Shown here: piece after piece, positions 54,717 through 63,145 of the stretch
How positions within the stretch are numbered: the stretch's first letter is position 1
Layout of the letters: each line of letters starts with the position of its first letter
Origin: Prochlorococcus sp. AG-402-K21
GTDB lineage: Bacteria > Cyanobacteriota > Cyanobacteriia > PCC-6307 > Cyanobiaceae
NCBI GenBank assembly: GCA_003216775.1
Contig: QCII01000010.1
Span: 1-63,800 of the forward strand
DNA length: 63,800 nt
Direction of reading: 5' to 3'
Notes under the pieces: generated by a model
The model's input: the letters and a program-made list of their open reading frames with translations, nothing else
Told to the model about the DNA's origin: nothing
Database searches by the model: none
Position numbers and translations under genes: made by a program

Positions 54717-54860
54717 TCAATTTTCGCTCTGCTTAAGTATTTCCACACAACTTGAAATACACTTACCATCATTAATATCGCAGCTAGAAATGCATTCAAA
54801 ATAACTTTCAATAGGATCAGAAATTGTAAACTGTTTTTCTTTGGAATCATAATTTTTCAT
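54717..54860 (-). CDS. Small twin-CX3C protein
   Basis: 47 residues. Polar N-terminus, then Cys23, 27, 34 and 38 in YFECISSCDINDGKCISSCV: two CX3C motifs six residues apart. This should form two helices joined by two disulfides or bind a metal. I recall similar short ECxxxC...CxxxC proteins in marine picocyanobacteria with no name. Stop lies 9 nt before the stop of the protease gene on the opposite strand. Too short for an ordinary ORF search. Confidence 0.7.
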   Translation of the reverse strand: MKNYDSKEKQFTISDPIESYFECISSCDINDGKCISSCVEILKQSEN

Positions 54861-54982
54861 ATGCACTATTAAATACTTTTTTCGCATTTTTAAGATTAAA
54901 CAAGGACGGTAGAATATGTAAAGAAAAATAAGTGATCTTGCCTAGCTAAATGTAAACTTTTTTGAAAATAATTATATTTTTT

Positions 54983-56611
54983 TTAATTACTTTTTTTATT
55001 GTTTTTTTTTTCTAAAAAATATTCGTAATTGCCATCATATGAAAATAACTTTGAATCTTTTATTTCGACAATTCTATTTGCAACATTTGAAATAAAATAT
55101 CGATCATGAGAAATCAGTAATAATGAACCCTTATAATTCTTTATCGCTAATTCTAAATTTTCTTTGGATTGCAAATCCAAATGATTAGTTGGCTCATCCA
55201 ATAGTAGAAAATTACTAGAATTCATAATCATCAGTGCCAATGCTAATCTTGCCTTTTCACCACCACTTAGTTGTTTAATATATTTAAAAACAGTTTCATT
55301 TTGAAAGCCAAAACCTCCTAAAAAAGTTCTTACTTTTTTTTGAGACCATTCTGGAGATTTACTAAATATTAAATCAATAACCCTTTCCTCCAGTGAAAGT
55401 GCTTCAGCCTGGTTCTGTTCATAATAACTAGTAATTATATTATGTTTACCAAAATTAATTTCTCCAAGTTCAGGTGATATTTTTTTCATAATAATTTTAA
55501 GCAAAGTAGATTTACCACAGCCATTGGGTCCTAATATTGCTATTTTCTCCCCCGACGAAATCTTTAAATTAACATCTAAAAAAAGAATTGTATCTTCATA
55601 ACTATGAGACAAATTTTTGATATTTAGAACTAATTTTCCTGAGCGAGGACAATCTGGGAAATCAAAAGCAGCACTTTTTGATTTTGCTATAGGAGCCTCA
55701 ATTTTAGACATCTTTTTTAATTGTTTTTCTCTACTCTTTGCTTGAGAACTTCTAGTTGCACTAGCTCTAAATCTATCTATATATTTCTTCTGAATCTCAA
55801 TTTCTTTTTGTTGTAATTCATATGCTTTTTTTTGTGATTCTTGATTTAAAGCCTTCTGTTCAACGAAAAAAGAATAGTTTCCATTATATGTTTCAGATAT
55901 TCCTCTATCTACAAAAATTATTTTTTTACATAATTTATCTAAAAAATATCTATCATGACTTATTATGATAATTGCAATCTTAAGCGACGATAGATATTCT
56001 TCCAGCCAAAACATAGTATCTAAATCTAAATGATTAGTTGGTTCATCAAGTAAAAGTAAATCAGGTTTTTGTAAGATTATTTTTCCAAGTGCAACTTTCA
56101 TCTGCCAACCACCAGAAAAATTTCCAACTAATTTATCAGCATCTTTCAAAGAGAAACCTAGTTTTGGTAATAATTTTTCTACTTCAGATTGCATTTCATA
56201 GCCACCTAAGGCTTCAAATTTTGCTTGATATTTTGCGAGTTTATTTACTAATGTTTCGAGTTCAACAGAATGTTTTTTTACATCCAATAATTTCATCTTA
56301 TTCTCAGTTTCAGAAAGTTTCATAGCAACAATCTGTATATCTTTGAAAGAACTTTCTAATTCCTCTCTTACTGAATAATTCAAATTACAATCAAACTCTT
56401 GTTTTAAATGAGCAATTTTAGGATTTCCCTCTTTTATGATTTTTCCACTAGTTTGATCTTCTTCTCCAATTAAAATCTTAAATTGGGTTGATTTACCTGC
56501 TCCATTGGAACCAACTAAACCAACTTTTTCTCCTTTCTTAATCTCCCAATTGATATTTTTTAAAATGACATCTGTAGAATAAATTTTGGTTACACCTTCA
56601 AATCTAATCAC
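54983..56611 (-). CDS. ABC-F family ATPase (translation-associated, EttA/Uup type)
   Basis: 542 residues with two full ATPase domains and no membrane part. Walker A sites are GLVGSNGAGKSTQFK and AILGPNGCGKSTLLK; signatures are NFSGGWQMKVAL and QLSGGEKARLAL; Walker B are DLLLLDEPTNHLD and NFLLLDEPTNHLD. A linker rich in Lys/Gln/Glu (about 245-315) is typical. ABC-F proteins bind the ribosome and rescue or tune translation. EttA, Uup and YdiF subtypes cannot be told apart by eye. Divergent from the 56683 gene (71 nt). Confidence 0.93.
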   Translation of the reverse strand: MIRFEGVTKIYSTDVILKNINWEIKKGEKVGLVGSNGAGKSTQFKILIGEEDQTSGKIIKEGNPKIAHLKQEFDCNLNYSVREELESSFKDIQIVAMKLSETENKMKLLDVKKHSVELETLVNKLAKYQAKFEALGGYEMQSEVEKLLPKLGFSLKDADKLVGNFSGGWQMKVALGKIILQKPDLLLLDEPTNHLDLDTMFWLEEYLSSLKIAIIIISHDRYFLDKLCKKIIFVDRGISETYNGNYSFFVEQKALNQESQKKAYELQQKEIEIQKKYIDRFRASATRSSQAKSREKQLKKMSKIEAPIAKSKSAAFDFPDCPRSGKLVLNIKNLSHSYEDTILFLDVNLKISSGEKIAILGPNGCGKSTLLKIIMKKISPELGEINFGKHNIITSYYEQNQAEALSLEERVIDLIFSKSPEWSQKKVRTFLGGFGFQNETVFKYIKQLSGGEKARLALALMIMNSSNFLLLDEPTNHLDLQSKENLELAIKNYKGSLLLISHDRYFISNVANRIVEIKDSKLFSYDGNYEYFLEKKNNKKSN

Positions 56612-56682
56612 TTTTTTAAAAATAGAATTTACAAAATCTGAGGGTTATTTACTAAAAATATTTTGTAGAATAAAATCTACAT

Positions 56683-56859
56683 ATGAAAAGAATAGAACAG
56701 ATTGTAGTAATTTTCATAGCGGCAGCTCTTGCGATTCCAAGTTATTGGTTTTTTTGGACTTTAGCTGGTGGAGGCGGCTACAACAAAAGAATTAAACCTA
56801 TTATGAATCAAAACAGTAATTATTCGAAGCCTTTACCTAAAGACCTCCCCGAGCCTTAA
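56683..56859 (+). CDS. Small single-helix membrane protein
   Basis: 58 residues. One hydrophobic helix (IVVIFIAAALAIPSYWFFWT), then a Gly-rich turn (AGGGGYNKR) and a Pro-rich tail (KPLPKDLPEP). It is convergent with the Nif11-like gene and overlaps its 3' end by 23 nt. The composition and placement make it a plausible conserved small protein, but no family comes to mind. Too short for an ordinary ORF search. Confidence 0.6.
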   Translation: MKRIEQIVVIFIAAALAIPSYWFFWTLAGGGGYNKRIKPIMNQNSNYSKPLPKDLPEP

Positions 56860-57067
56860 CCAACCACATTTTAGTTGCTTCGTCATCAATAGTGCTCAAA
56901 TAATCAATCACTTCTTCTTTAGTCACAGAAATGTTTAACTCGTTGCCAATATCGCATATTTTGTCTAGGGCTTTTTTCGGATTAGTCAAGGCGGTCATAA
57001 ATAAACTCTGTTTCTTTTTAGAATCGTTTGCTATTAATTTATAGAGCTTTTCAGCATTACTAGACAT
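56837..57067 (-). CDS. Nif11-like small protein
   Basis: 76 residues. The pattern KLYKLIANDSKKKQSLFMTA, then LTNPKKALDKICDIGNELNI, resembles the Nif11/NHLP fold, which in Prochlorococcus also serves as leader of prochlorosin (lanthipeptide) precursors. The protein ends KARGGL, i.e. a double-Gly like a leader cleavage site with almost no core after it. There is no lanthipeptide synthetase or transporter nearby. It is probably a stand-alone family member; the leader-like end is intriguing. Same strand as the 57103 gene, 35 nt downstream. Confidence 0.6.
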   Translation of the reverse strand: MSSNAEKLYKLIANDSKKKQSLFMTALTNPKKALDKICDIGNELNISVTKEEVIDYLSTIDDEATKMWLVKARGGL

Positions 57068-57102
57068 TTTTTTAAGATCTATATTATTAATAGATTATTA
57101 CT

Positions 57103-57441
57103 TCAAGCGACATTTTGTTCATTATATTTATCAATAGTTAAATCATTATCCGTATCTTTTATTTCTTTTGCTGAAGCATCTGCCATACTTCTTGCGTCTA
57201 AACATAAAACCTTTCTCAATTTAGCAAAGTTAGCTGCATGAGATTTTCTACCATCTTTTTGTGCATAATACTCAGATTGTTGAAGAATATGGTGAAGATG
57301 TGTTAACAAATATGGACTAATTACAGCTGATACCAAAACATCACTATTTTCATTATCGTGAAAATCAGAATTAACTAATCTTTTTTTTCTTTTATCAATT
57401 ATCGACCTTTTAGGTGAATCAAGTTTTCTTGAATTTTTCAT
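57103..57441 (-). CDS. Hypothetical protein
   Basis: 112 residues. Basic N-terminus (KNSRKLDSPKRSIIDKRKKR), then a helical core (LVSAVISPYLLTHLHHILQQ) with KSHAANFAKLRKVLCLDARS, and an acidic tail. No domain recognised. It is divergent from the RHH gene with 117 nt between starts, and its -10 region is inside the inverted repeat at 57492-57528. That geometry suggests joint control by the RHH protein (inference). Followed by the Nif11-like gene on the same strand. Confidence 0.6.
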   Translation of the reverse strand: MKNSRKLDSPKRSIIDKRKKRLVNSDFHDNENSDVLVSAVISPYLLTHLHHILQQSEYYAQKDGRKSHAANFAKLRKVLCLDARSMADASAKEIKDTDNDLTIDKYNEQNVA

Positions 57442-57491
57442 GGGTTAATAAAAAAATTGATTGATACGGATATATATTTCCTTATTAATAA

Positions 57492-57528
57492 TATACACAA
57501 AGATAGTATCCTTGACTAACTGTGTATA
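57492..57528. promoter_or_regulatory. Inverted repeat / divergent promoter between the 57103 and RHH genes
   Basis: TATACACA (57492-57499) is the exact inverse of TGTGTATA (57521-57528), centre-to-centre 29 bp, close to three helix turns. Each arm also looks like an extended -10 element reading outward (TGTGTATATT to the left, TGTGTATACT to the right). It may be two promoters, an operator, or both. RHH proteins bind such paired sites. Confidence 0.55.
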
Positions 57529-57558
57529 CTAATAAGTAACAGTTATCTTCTTTGCCTC

Positions 57559-57861
57559 ATGGCTACCCGTCAAAACTCAACAAATGGGAAGCCTAAATCT
57601 CCTAGAATTCAAGTAGTTCTTCCTGAATTAATATGTGAGCAACTAACTATTTTAGCCAGTAATGAATCTAGAACAGTCAGTAATATGGCAAAAGTTTTAA
57701 TACAAGAAGGTATAAAAAAATACTTTGATAAACAGGGTGAATCACTTATATCAGAAAACAATTTAAGTACTGATAAATTTAGAGACGAACTTGAGAAACA
57801 AAGTGTAAGAAGATTAAAAAGAGCTCCTCAAAGGATTCGATACTACAAAAAATCAGAGTAA
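57559..57861 (+). CDS. Ribbon-helix-helix (CopG/Arc-like) DNA-binding protein
   Basis: 100 residues. RIQVVLPELICEQLTILASN followed by ESRTVSNMAKVLIQEGIKKY is the beta-strand plus two-helix arrangement of ribbon-helix-helix dimers. The C-terminal third is basic (RRLKRAPQRIRYYKK). It is divergent from the 57103 gene, with an inverted repeat between them, so it is a candidate autoregulator. Picocyanobacterial relatives of this type occur as stand-alone regulators. Ends 5 nt before the ktrA stop on the opposite strand. Confidence 0.82.
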   Translation: MATRQNSTNGKPKSPRIQVVLPELICEQLTILASNESRTVSNMAKVLIQEGIKKYFDKQGESLISENNLSTDKFRDELEKQSVRRLKRAPQRIRYYKKSE

Positions 57862-57866
57862 AATAT

Positions 57867-58571
57867 TTAATTTTGAGGTAATTTCTGTAAATCTGCAGTT
57901 TTTCCCATAACTACCAAAATATTTCCTCTTTCCAAAATATATTTTGCTGGAGGATTAACTGTTAACTTTTCAGCAGGTCCTGCTGCAAGTACGTTGACTA
58001 AATAATTTTTCCTCAAATTTAAATCCCTTAAAGATCTTCCAATAAATTCCTCTGGCACTGTTATTTCATCTATGCCAGTTTGGTTATCTAATTCCAATCT
58101 TTCGATTAAATTAGGTCTAACTAGTTCTAAACCTAATCTTTCCCCTTGCATTCTGGATGGGAAAACAACTTTGTCTGCACCTACCCTTTTTAACATTTTT
58201 TCGTGCAAGTCACTCGTGGCTCTTGCTATCACTCTTTTCACTTTGCTACCTTCACTATCCTTAGCAATAAGTGTTGTAGTTATACTTGCTTCAATAGGTT
58301 CACTAATACCCACTACAACAGTATTCATTTCAAGTATTCCAGATTCCTTCATGGACTCTTCATCAGTACAGTCTACTACTCTAGCTTCTATAGAAGGTTC
58401 CAATTGTCTCAAATCATCAATAGCTTTTTCCGAATAATCTGCAGCCAAAACATCTGCACCATTACTAATAAGTTCTCTACAAACAGCGGTTCCGAATCTT
58501 CCAACACCAACAACTGCAAAAGTGAGGGCTTCTTTTTCTCTCTTTTGAGACCACTGCCACCAATCAGCCAT
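57867..58571 (-). CDS. KtrA-type RCK regulatory subunit of a K+/Na+ uptake system
   Basis: 234 residues. RCK-N Rossmann fold: TFAVVGVGRFGTAVCRELIS with the GxGxxG motif, and DCTDEESMKESGI. C-terminal RCK-C domain about 145-234 (EITVPEEFIGRSLRDLNLRK). Binding of NAD(H) or ATP gates the KtrB channel. It lies 18 nt downstream of ktrB on the same strand, as expected for a KtrAB pair. Salt or osmotic tuning in seawater is the probable use. Confidence 0.88.
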   Translation of the reverse strand: MADWWQWSQKREKEALTFAVVGVGRFGTAVCRELISNGADVLAADYSEKAIDDLRQLEPSIEARVVDCTDEESMKESGILEMNTVVVGISEPIEASITTTLIAKDSEGSKVKRVIARATSDLHEKMLKRVGADKVVFPSRMQGERLGLELVRPNLIERLELDNQTGIDEITVPEEFIGRSLRDLNLRKNYLVNVLAAGPAEKLTVNPPAKYILERGNILVVMGKTADLQKLPQN

Positions 58572-58589
58572 AATAAAACTCAGTCAGTC

Positions 58590-59993
58590 CTAAACATAAA
58601 GATCAGCCCTAGGATAGCCAATTCTCTTTTGTCTATCTATTCTACTCTTATAAAGAGCCTGCCAAAGTGCACTCAATAGCAAAAGAATACCAAGTCTGCC
58701 TACAAACATCCCAATAATAAGAATAAATTGGCCGAAATGGTTTAATTTTGCAGTTAAACCAATATCAAAACCAACTGTTGCAAATGCAGATATGCAAGTG
58801 AACAAAATTTCTAGAAATGTGAAGGATTCTTTTTTAATAAAAGTATTAGTTGTACTTAGCAGCATTGCCATTAAAAGAACGAAAAGCAAAGATCCAACTG
58901 TAATACCAACTGCCTTCAAGACAACTTTATCTGAAATTAATCTATTGCTAATAATTACATCTTTCTGGCCTCTCAAGGTTGATCTAGTTGCAGCCATTAA
59001 AGCAATAAATGTAGTTGTCTTAATGCCTCCACCAGTACCTCCAGTGCTTGCTCCAATAAACATCAGAGTCATTAATAACAAGAGGCCCGTATCCGAGATA
59101 GAGTTCAAGGAGATGGGATAATTTGTAAAGCCTGCAGTTCTTGCACTCACTGTTTCAAAGATTGATGATAATACCCTTTCAAACAAATTTAAATCATTAA
59201 AAAATTGACTACTTAGCAATGATTCAGTGATAAATAATCCTAATGATCCGAATAATATTAGAGAGCAACTCGTCCTAATAACTAGTCTGGAATGAAGGCT
59301 CAATTTTTTATAAGAAAGATTGTTTTTATTACTCCAAATATCATCAATAACCCGCCATCCCAGTCCACCCATGACAATGAGAAAAACAAACACAATATTA
59401 ACCAAAAAATTTGTTCTGTAGTCTTGAAGACTATTTGACCATAACGAAAACCCCGCATTGTTATATGCAGATATGCTGTGAAAAATCGAGGACCAAAGTC
59501 TTTCCCAATTATTTTGAATATCTACGAATCCAAAAGAATATAAAACAATTGCCCCAAAGGATATGATACAAGTTGCAGTTATAGCAATACTTTGAAAAGT
59601 TCGTCCAATTCCTCCAACTCCGAATTCATCAAGAGTTTTACCTTTATCTAATCTAGTTCTTAGCTTTGTCCCCTTTACAACGAAACCTTGTAGAAATATG
59701 GTAATAGCCATTAATCCAAGACCACCTGATAAAAGCATAAAAGCTAAGAACAATTGGCCAAAGAAATTCAAATCAACACCAATATCTATTATGGTCAAGC
59801 CAGTAACGGTTATGGCAGAGGTTGATGTGAAAAATGCCTCCCACAAACCAACCTTTGAAGATGAACATAAAGGGGAACTTAAAATTAAAGTTCCAAAAAA
59901 AATAATAACTAATCCTGTAACGATAGTAAATTGAGGCACAGATAGTTTTCTGTAAGCATCTTTTAACCTGTAAACATTACTTGTTAGTTTCAC
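58590..59993 (-). CDS. KtrB/TrkH-family potassium transporter subunit
   Basis: 467 residues with four M1-P-M2 repeats. The selectivity filter segments are visible as TSTSAITVTGLTIID, AYNNAGFSLW, TVSARTAGFTNYP and ISAFATVGFDIG. GASTGGTGGGIKTTTFIALM is the family gate loop. Na+-dependent K+ uptake is usual for Ktr. 5 nt downstream of the DASS permease and 18 nt upstream of KtrA, so the three are likely one transcript. Confidence 0.9.
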   Translation of the reverse strand: MKLTSNVYRLKDAYRKLSVPQFTIVTGLVIIFFGTLILSSPLCSSSKVGLWEAFFTSTSAITVTGLTIIDIGVDLNFFGQLFLAFMLLSGGLGLMAITIFLQGFVVKGTKLRTRLDKGKTLDEFGVGGIGRTFQSIAITATCIISFGAIVLYSFGFVDIQNNWERLWSSIFHSISAYNNAGFSLWSNSLQDYRTNFLVNIVFVFLIVMGGLGWRVIDDIWSNKNNLSYKKLSLHSRLVIRTSCSLILFGSLGLFITESLLSSQFFNDLNLFERVLSSIFETVSARTAGFTNYPISLNSISDTGLLLLMTLMFIGASTGGTGGGIKTTTFIALMAATRSTLRGQKDVIISNRLISDKVVLKAVGITVGSLLFVLLMAMLLSTTNTFIKKESFTFLEILFTCISAFATVGFDIGLTAKLNHFGQFILIIGMFVGRLGILLLLSALWQALYKSRIDRQKRIGYPRADLYV

Positions 59994-59998
59994 TTTAT

Positions 59999-61807
59999 TT
60001 ATCTGAAATTTAAGATTATCAATACTGGAACTGTAAATGACATTATAAGTGTTAATCCAGCTCCGTATTTTGCGATATCAAAAAATCTATATCTTCCTGG
60101 ACCGTAAACCATTAAATTTGTTTGATAACCCATTGGAGTCAAGAAAGATTGACTTGCTCCAAATAAAACAAGCATTATTAAAGCACTGGGTGAAATCTCC
60201 AAAACGTTTGAAAATTCAATAACAACAGGCAAAATCAAAGCAACCGAAGCAGCATTACTTATGAATTGGGTAAGGATAACAGTCGATACAAAAATTACTA
60301 CTAGTGCAAAATACAAAGGCAACCCATCAAGGGCAAAATTAAGATTTAATGCAATTAAATCTGCTAATCCTGTTACTTGCATAGCGACACTGAAACACGA
60401 CAAGGATCCAAGCAATAAAATAACGTCTAACCTAATTGATTTTTGTATTTCTGCAGGTCTTAAACATCCAAAAGCAACCATTGCAATCACTGCCAAAAGC
60501 ACTGAACCTACTAATGGAATATTAGTAACCGAAGGCAAAACCACCATTCCAATTGCAATTGCAATCGAGATAGGTTTTTTTATCAAAACAGGTAAATCAT
60601 CTTCAAATTGATCTAAAATAAGCAAATCATTACTAGCCTGCAAACCTCTTATTGAATCTAGCGGAGCTTGCAATAATAAAACATCGCCTGCTCTTAAAAC
60701 AGCTTGGCCTAATCTCTCCTGAACAGTTTGCTGGCCTCTTCTCAGTGCTAAAACTGTTGCATTATGACGTTGCCTGAATCTTAATTCCCTCAAACTTGCA
60801 CCAGCTAAAGTTGAGCCTGCTGGCAACAAAGCTTCGAAGGTTTTAGTACCTTCATCATCTGAGAAAACATTAGCTCCGTCGAAAGATGTTTTATTTTCTC
60901 CTAAAAGAATGGTATGTTCCTGCTGCAGCCTAAATAAGTCTGCCCTTGTTACGCGTATTATTAATCTATCATCCGGTTCAATCTTTCTATCTGCTAAGGG
61001 CGGAAGAATAACTTTTCCATTTCGTTGCAATTCCAGAACATCAACGTCAAATCGTCTTTGTAATCTACTATTTCTGACAGATTGTCCAACTAATTCTGAA
61101 GTAGAAGGAATAGTCACTTCAGTAAAGTATATATTCATATCCCCATTTTTAATAAAATCCTTATCCCTGCCTCTATCTGGCAAAAGCATGTCAGAAACAA
61201 GAATCATGTAGGTTGTACCTATAAGCCACACAGGAATTCCAATTGAAGTTAAACTAAATAATTCCAAAGCTCCATAACCTAATTGTTGACTAATATCACT
61301 CACAAGGAGATTTACTGAGCTACCTAATAATGTCAGAGTTCCGCCTAGTAAAGTAGCAAAAGAAAGAGGTAGTAAAACTTTTGATGGTGATATGTTTCTC
61401 CGCTCGCACCAACCTTCAATCAACGGTAACAAAGATGCTACTACAGGAGTATTAGGTACAATTCCAGATATTGGAGCAATCAAAAAAGCTATTAAAGAAA
61501 TTAATTTCCTTGGCGTTCTAATACTTTCAGAAGAAATCAATTCTCTAACCCTATCTAAAGCACCACTTTTAAATAATGCAGAGGAAACTGCAAATAAACC
61601 CATAAGGGTAATTAAGGATGGGCTACCAAATCCAGCTAAAGCCTTTTCAGGAGAAAGAACCCCGGTGGATATAAATATTCCAACACATAACAAACCAGTC
61701 AATTCTGGAGCAATAGTATTTTTGATAAACAAAATTATTGACATAATTAAAACAACTACCGTTATAAACGCATCAAAATTATTACTAACAACTGCAATTA
61801 AATTCAT
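59999..61807 (-). CDS. DASS/SLC13-type anion permease with two RCK-C domains
   Basis: 602 residues. Membrane domains at about 10-215 and 400-600, with VPNTPVVASLLPLIEGWCER (SNT-type site) and FISNAASVALILPVVIEFSN, SFLTPMGYQTNLMVYGPGRY. Between them two TrkA-C/RCK-C domains (VTIPSTSELVGQSVRNSRLQ near 230 and LLPAGSTLAGASLRELRFRQ near 330). The family moves sulfate, dicarboxylate or other anions with Na+. Sulfate is attractive because cysH follows on the other strand, but the link is only positional. Confidence 0.88.
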   Translation of the reverse strand: MNLIAVVSNNFDAFITVVVLIMSIILFIKNTIAPELTGLLCVGIFISTGVLSPEKALAGFGSPSLITLMGLFAVSSALFKSGALDRVRELISSESIRTPRKLISLIAFLIAPISGIVPNTPVVASLLPLIEGWCERRNISPSKVLLPLSFATLLGGTLTLLGSSVNLLVSDISQQLGYGALELFSLTSIGIPVWLIGTTYMILVSDMLLPDRGRDKDFIKNGDMNIYFTEVTIPSTSELVGQSVRNSRLQRRFDVDVLELQRNGKVILPPLADRKIEPDDRLIIRVTRADLFRLQQEHTILLGENKTSFDGANVFSDDEGTKTFEALLPAGSTLAGASLRELRFRQRHNATVLALRRGQQTVQERLGQAVLRAGDVLLLQAPLDSIRGLQASNDLLILDQFEDDLPVLIKKPISIAIAIGMVVLPSVTNIPLVGSVLLAVIAMVAFGCLRPAEIQKSIRLDVILLLGSLSCFSVAMQVTGLADLIALNLNFALDGLPLYFALVVIFVSTVILTQFISNAASVALILPVVIEFSNVLEISPSALIMLVLFGASQSFLTPMGYQTNLMVYGPGRYRFFDIAKYGAGLTLIMSFTVPVLIILNFR

Positions 61808-61856
61808 ATGAAACTTATTTAACTCAATATACCCAAAAACAATATTTCAAAAAAGT

Positions 61857-63050
61857 TTAAATTGAATTATCTTTTTTAAGAAACTTTTTAAAAATAGATT
61901 TTTTTTGGAATATCCATGAAGATGCAGATTTTAAACTTTCCGTAATATCAGGCAGCTTAGAAGTATATATAAGTCTTCTTGCCTCAAAAGCTAATTTTCC
62001 AGATAAAGTAACACCAAGCCCAGAAATTGAAGCTTCGCCTATTCCTAAGCTAATCATTTCACCATTATCTTGAAAATCAAAAGGTAAAGGATCCTTTCCT
62101 TGAATTAATAGTTCTATATTTTTAGCCAGATGATTTCCTTCCTGCATAGCGACTTGAGCTGTTATGGGTAAATCCTCCATTCCTTCAATAATGGAAATAT
62201 CGCCAATAGCAAAACAGTTTTTATAGTTTTCTATTTGCAAATTATTATTAACTAAAATTCTTCCAAATTTTTTTGTTATTTCATTATTTTCCAAATAAGA
62301 CAAATTAGGTTTAACACCTGCAGTCCAGATAACAATATCTTTATCCAAAGAAGTTATTCCAAACTCATTAGAAATACTAATTTTAGTTTCTGAGACTTCT
62401 TTAACTGTGGCATTTAGTAGAATGTTGATTTTTCTTTTTTCTAGTGCCTGCTCTGCTTGTTCTCTATTAAAAATTTTGTTTCTATTAAGAATTTCATTTG
62501 ATTTTTCTATTACATTAATTTCAAATTGGTCTATAAACATATCTTTAACTTTGCATGCCAACTCGACACCAGAAGGGCCACCTCCTACTATGAATAATTT
62601 TTTATTAAACGAAGTTTTTTGTATATTTTTTAAAAAAGATTTTAATTTTTTAAGATCACGAAAATCATTAAAAAAATAACAATTTTCATCTACACCTTTA
62701 ATGAGAAAACTATTTGGGATAGATCCTGTACAAATTACAAGATATTGATAGCTTAATTTTAATTCGTCACTAAATTCAAGAATATTTTCTTTGAAGGAAA
62801 TCTTGGTTAAACAATTTCTTAAAAAAGTTATACCTGCATCAGAAAAAATATTTGCAAATTTTGGCGTCGCTTCCCAACTTCTAATTTCATTACTTAAAAC
62901 TTCGTACATTAAAGGTTTAAATACAAAGTTAGATTCAGAATCAACTACAAGAATTGGTAAAGAAGGATTCAGATTTTTTAAATTCAACGCAAAAGTCATA
63001 CCTGCAAAACCTGCTCCAACTATTACTATTGGTTTTTGTATTGAATTCAT
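61857..63050 (-). CDS. Type II NADH dehydrogenase (NDH-2) family flavoprotein
   Basis: 397 residues. FAD site IVIVGAGFAGMTFALNLK, NAD(P) site LFIVGGGPSGVELACKVKDM, and GVKPNLSYLENNEI with NCFAIGDISIIEGMEDLPIT are in the expected order. NDH-2 passes electrons from NAD(P)H to plastoquinone without pumping protons, so it complements NDH-1. A C-terminal amphipathic part (FKKFLKKDNSI, Lys-rich) could bind the membrane. Divergent from cysH with 95 nt between starts; spaced 49 nt from the DASS gene. Confidence 0.85.
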   Translation of the reverse strand: MNSIQKPIVIVGAGFAGMTFALNLKNLNPSLPILVVDSESNFVFKPLMYEVLSNEIRSWEATPKFANIFSDAGITFLRNCLTKISFKENILEFSDELKLSYQYLVICTGSIPNSFLIKGVDENCYFFNDFRDLKKLKSFLKNIQKTSFNKKLFIVGGGPSGVELACKVKDMFIDQFEINVIEKSNEILNRNKIFNREQAEQALEKRKINILLNATVKEVSETKISISNEFGITSLDKDIVIWTAGVKPNLSYLENNEITKKFGRILVNNNLQIENYKNCFAIGDISIIEGMEDLPITAQVAMQEGNHLAKNIELLIQGKDPLPFDFQDNGEMISLGIGEASISGLGVTLSGKLAFEARRLIYTSKLPDITESLKSASSWIFQKKSIFKKFLKKDNSI

Positions 63051-63145
63051 TAGAGGAATATTGTTATGCGTAAATGTATTATTAAACTATAGGAATAATT
63101 TTCAAATTGAGCGAAATAACATTAAATTCATAACCAACTTGAAGA

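Noticed and set aside
56837-57067. Lanthipeptide (prochlorosin) precursor
   Set aside because: There is no Cys/Ser/Thr core after the GG and no LanM or transporter in the window, so only the leader-like fold is claimed.
57103-57861. Toxin-antitoxin module formed by the RHH protein and its neighbour
   Set aside because: The genes are divergent rather than in tandem, and the 112-aa partner shows no toxin fold I recognise; a regulator-target pair fits better.
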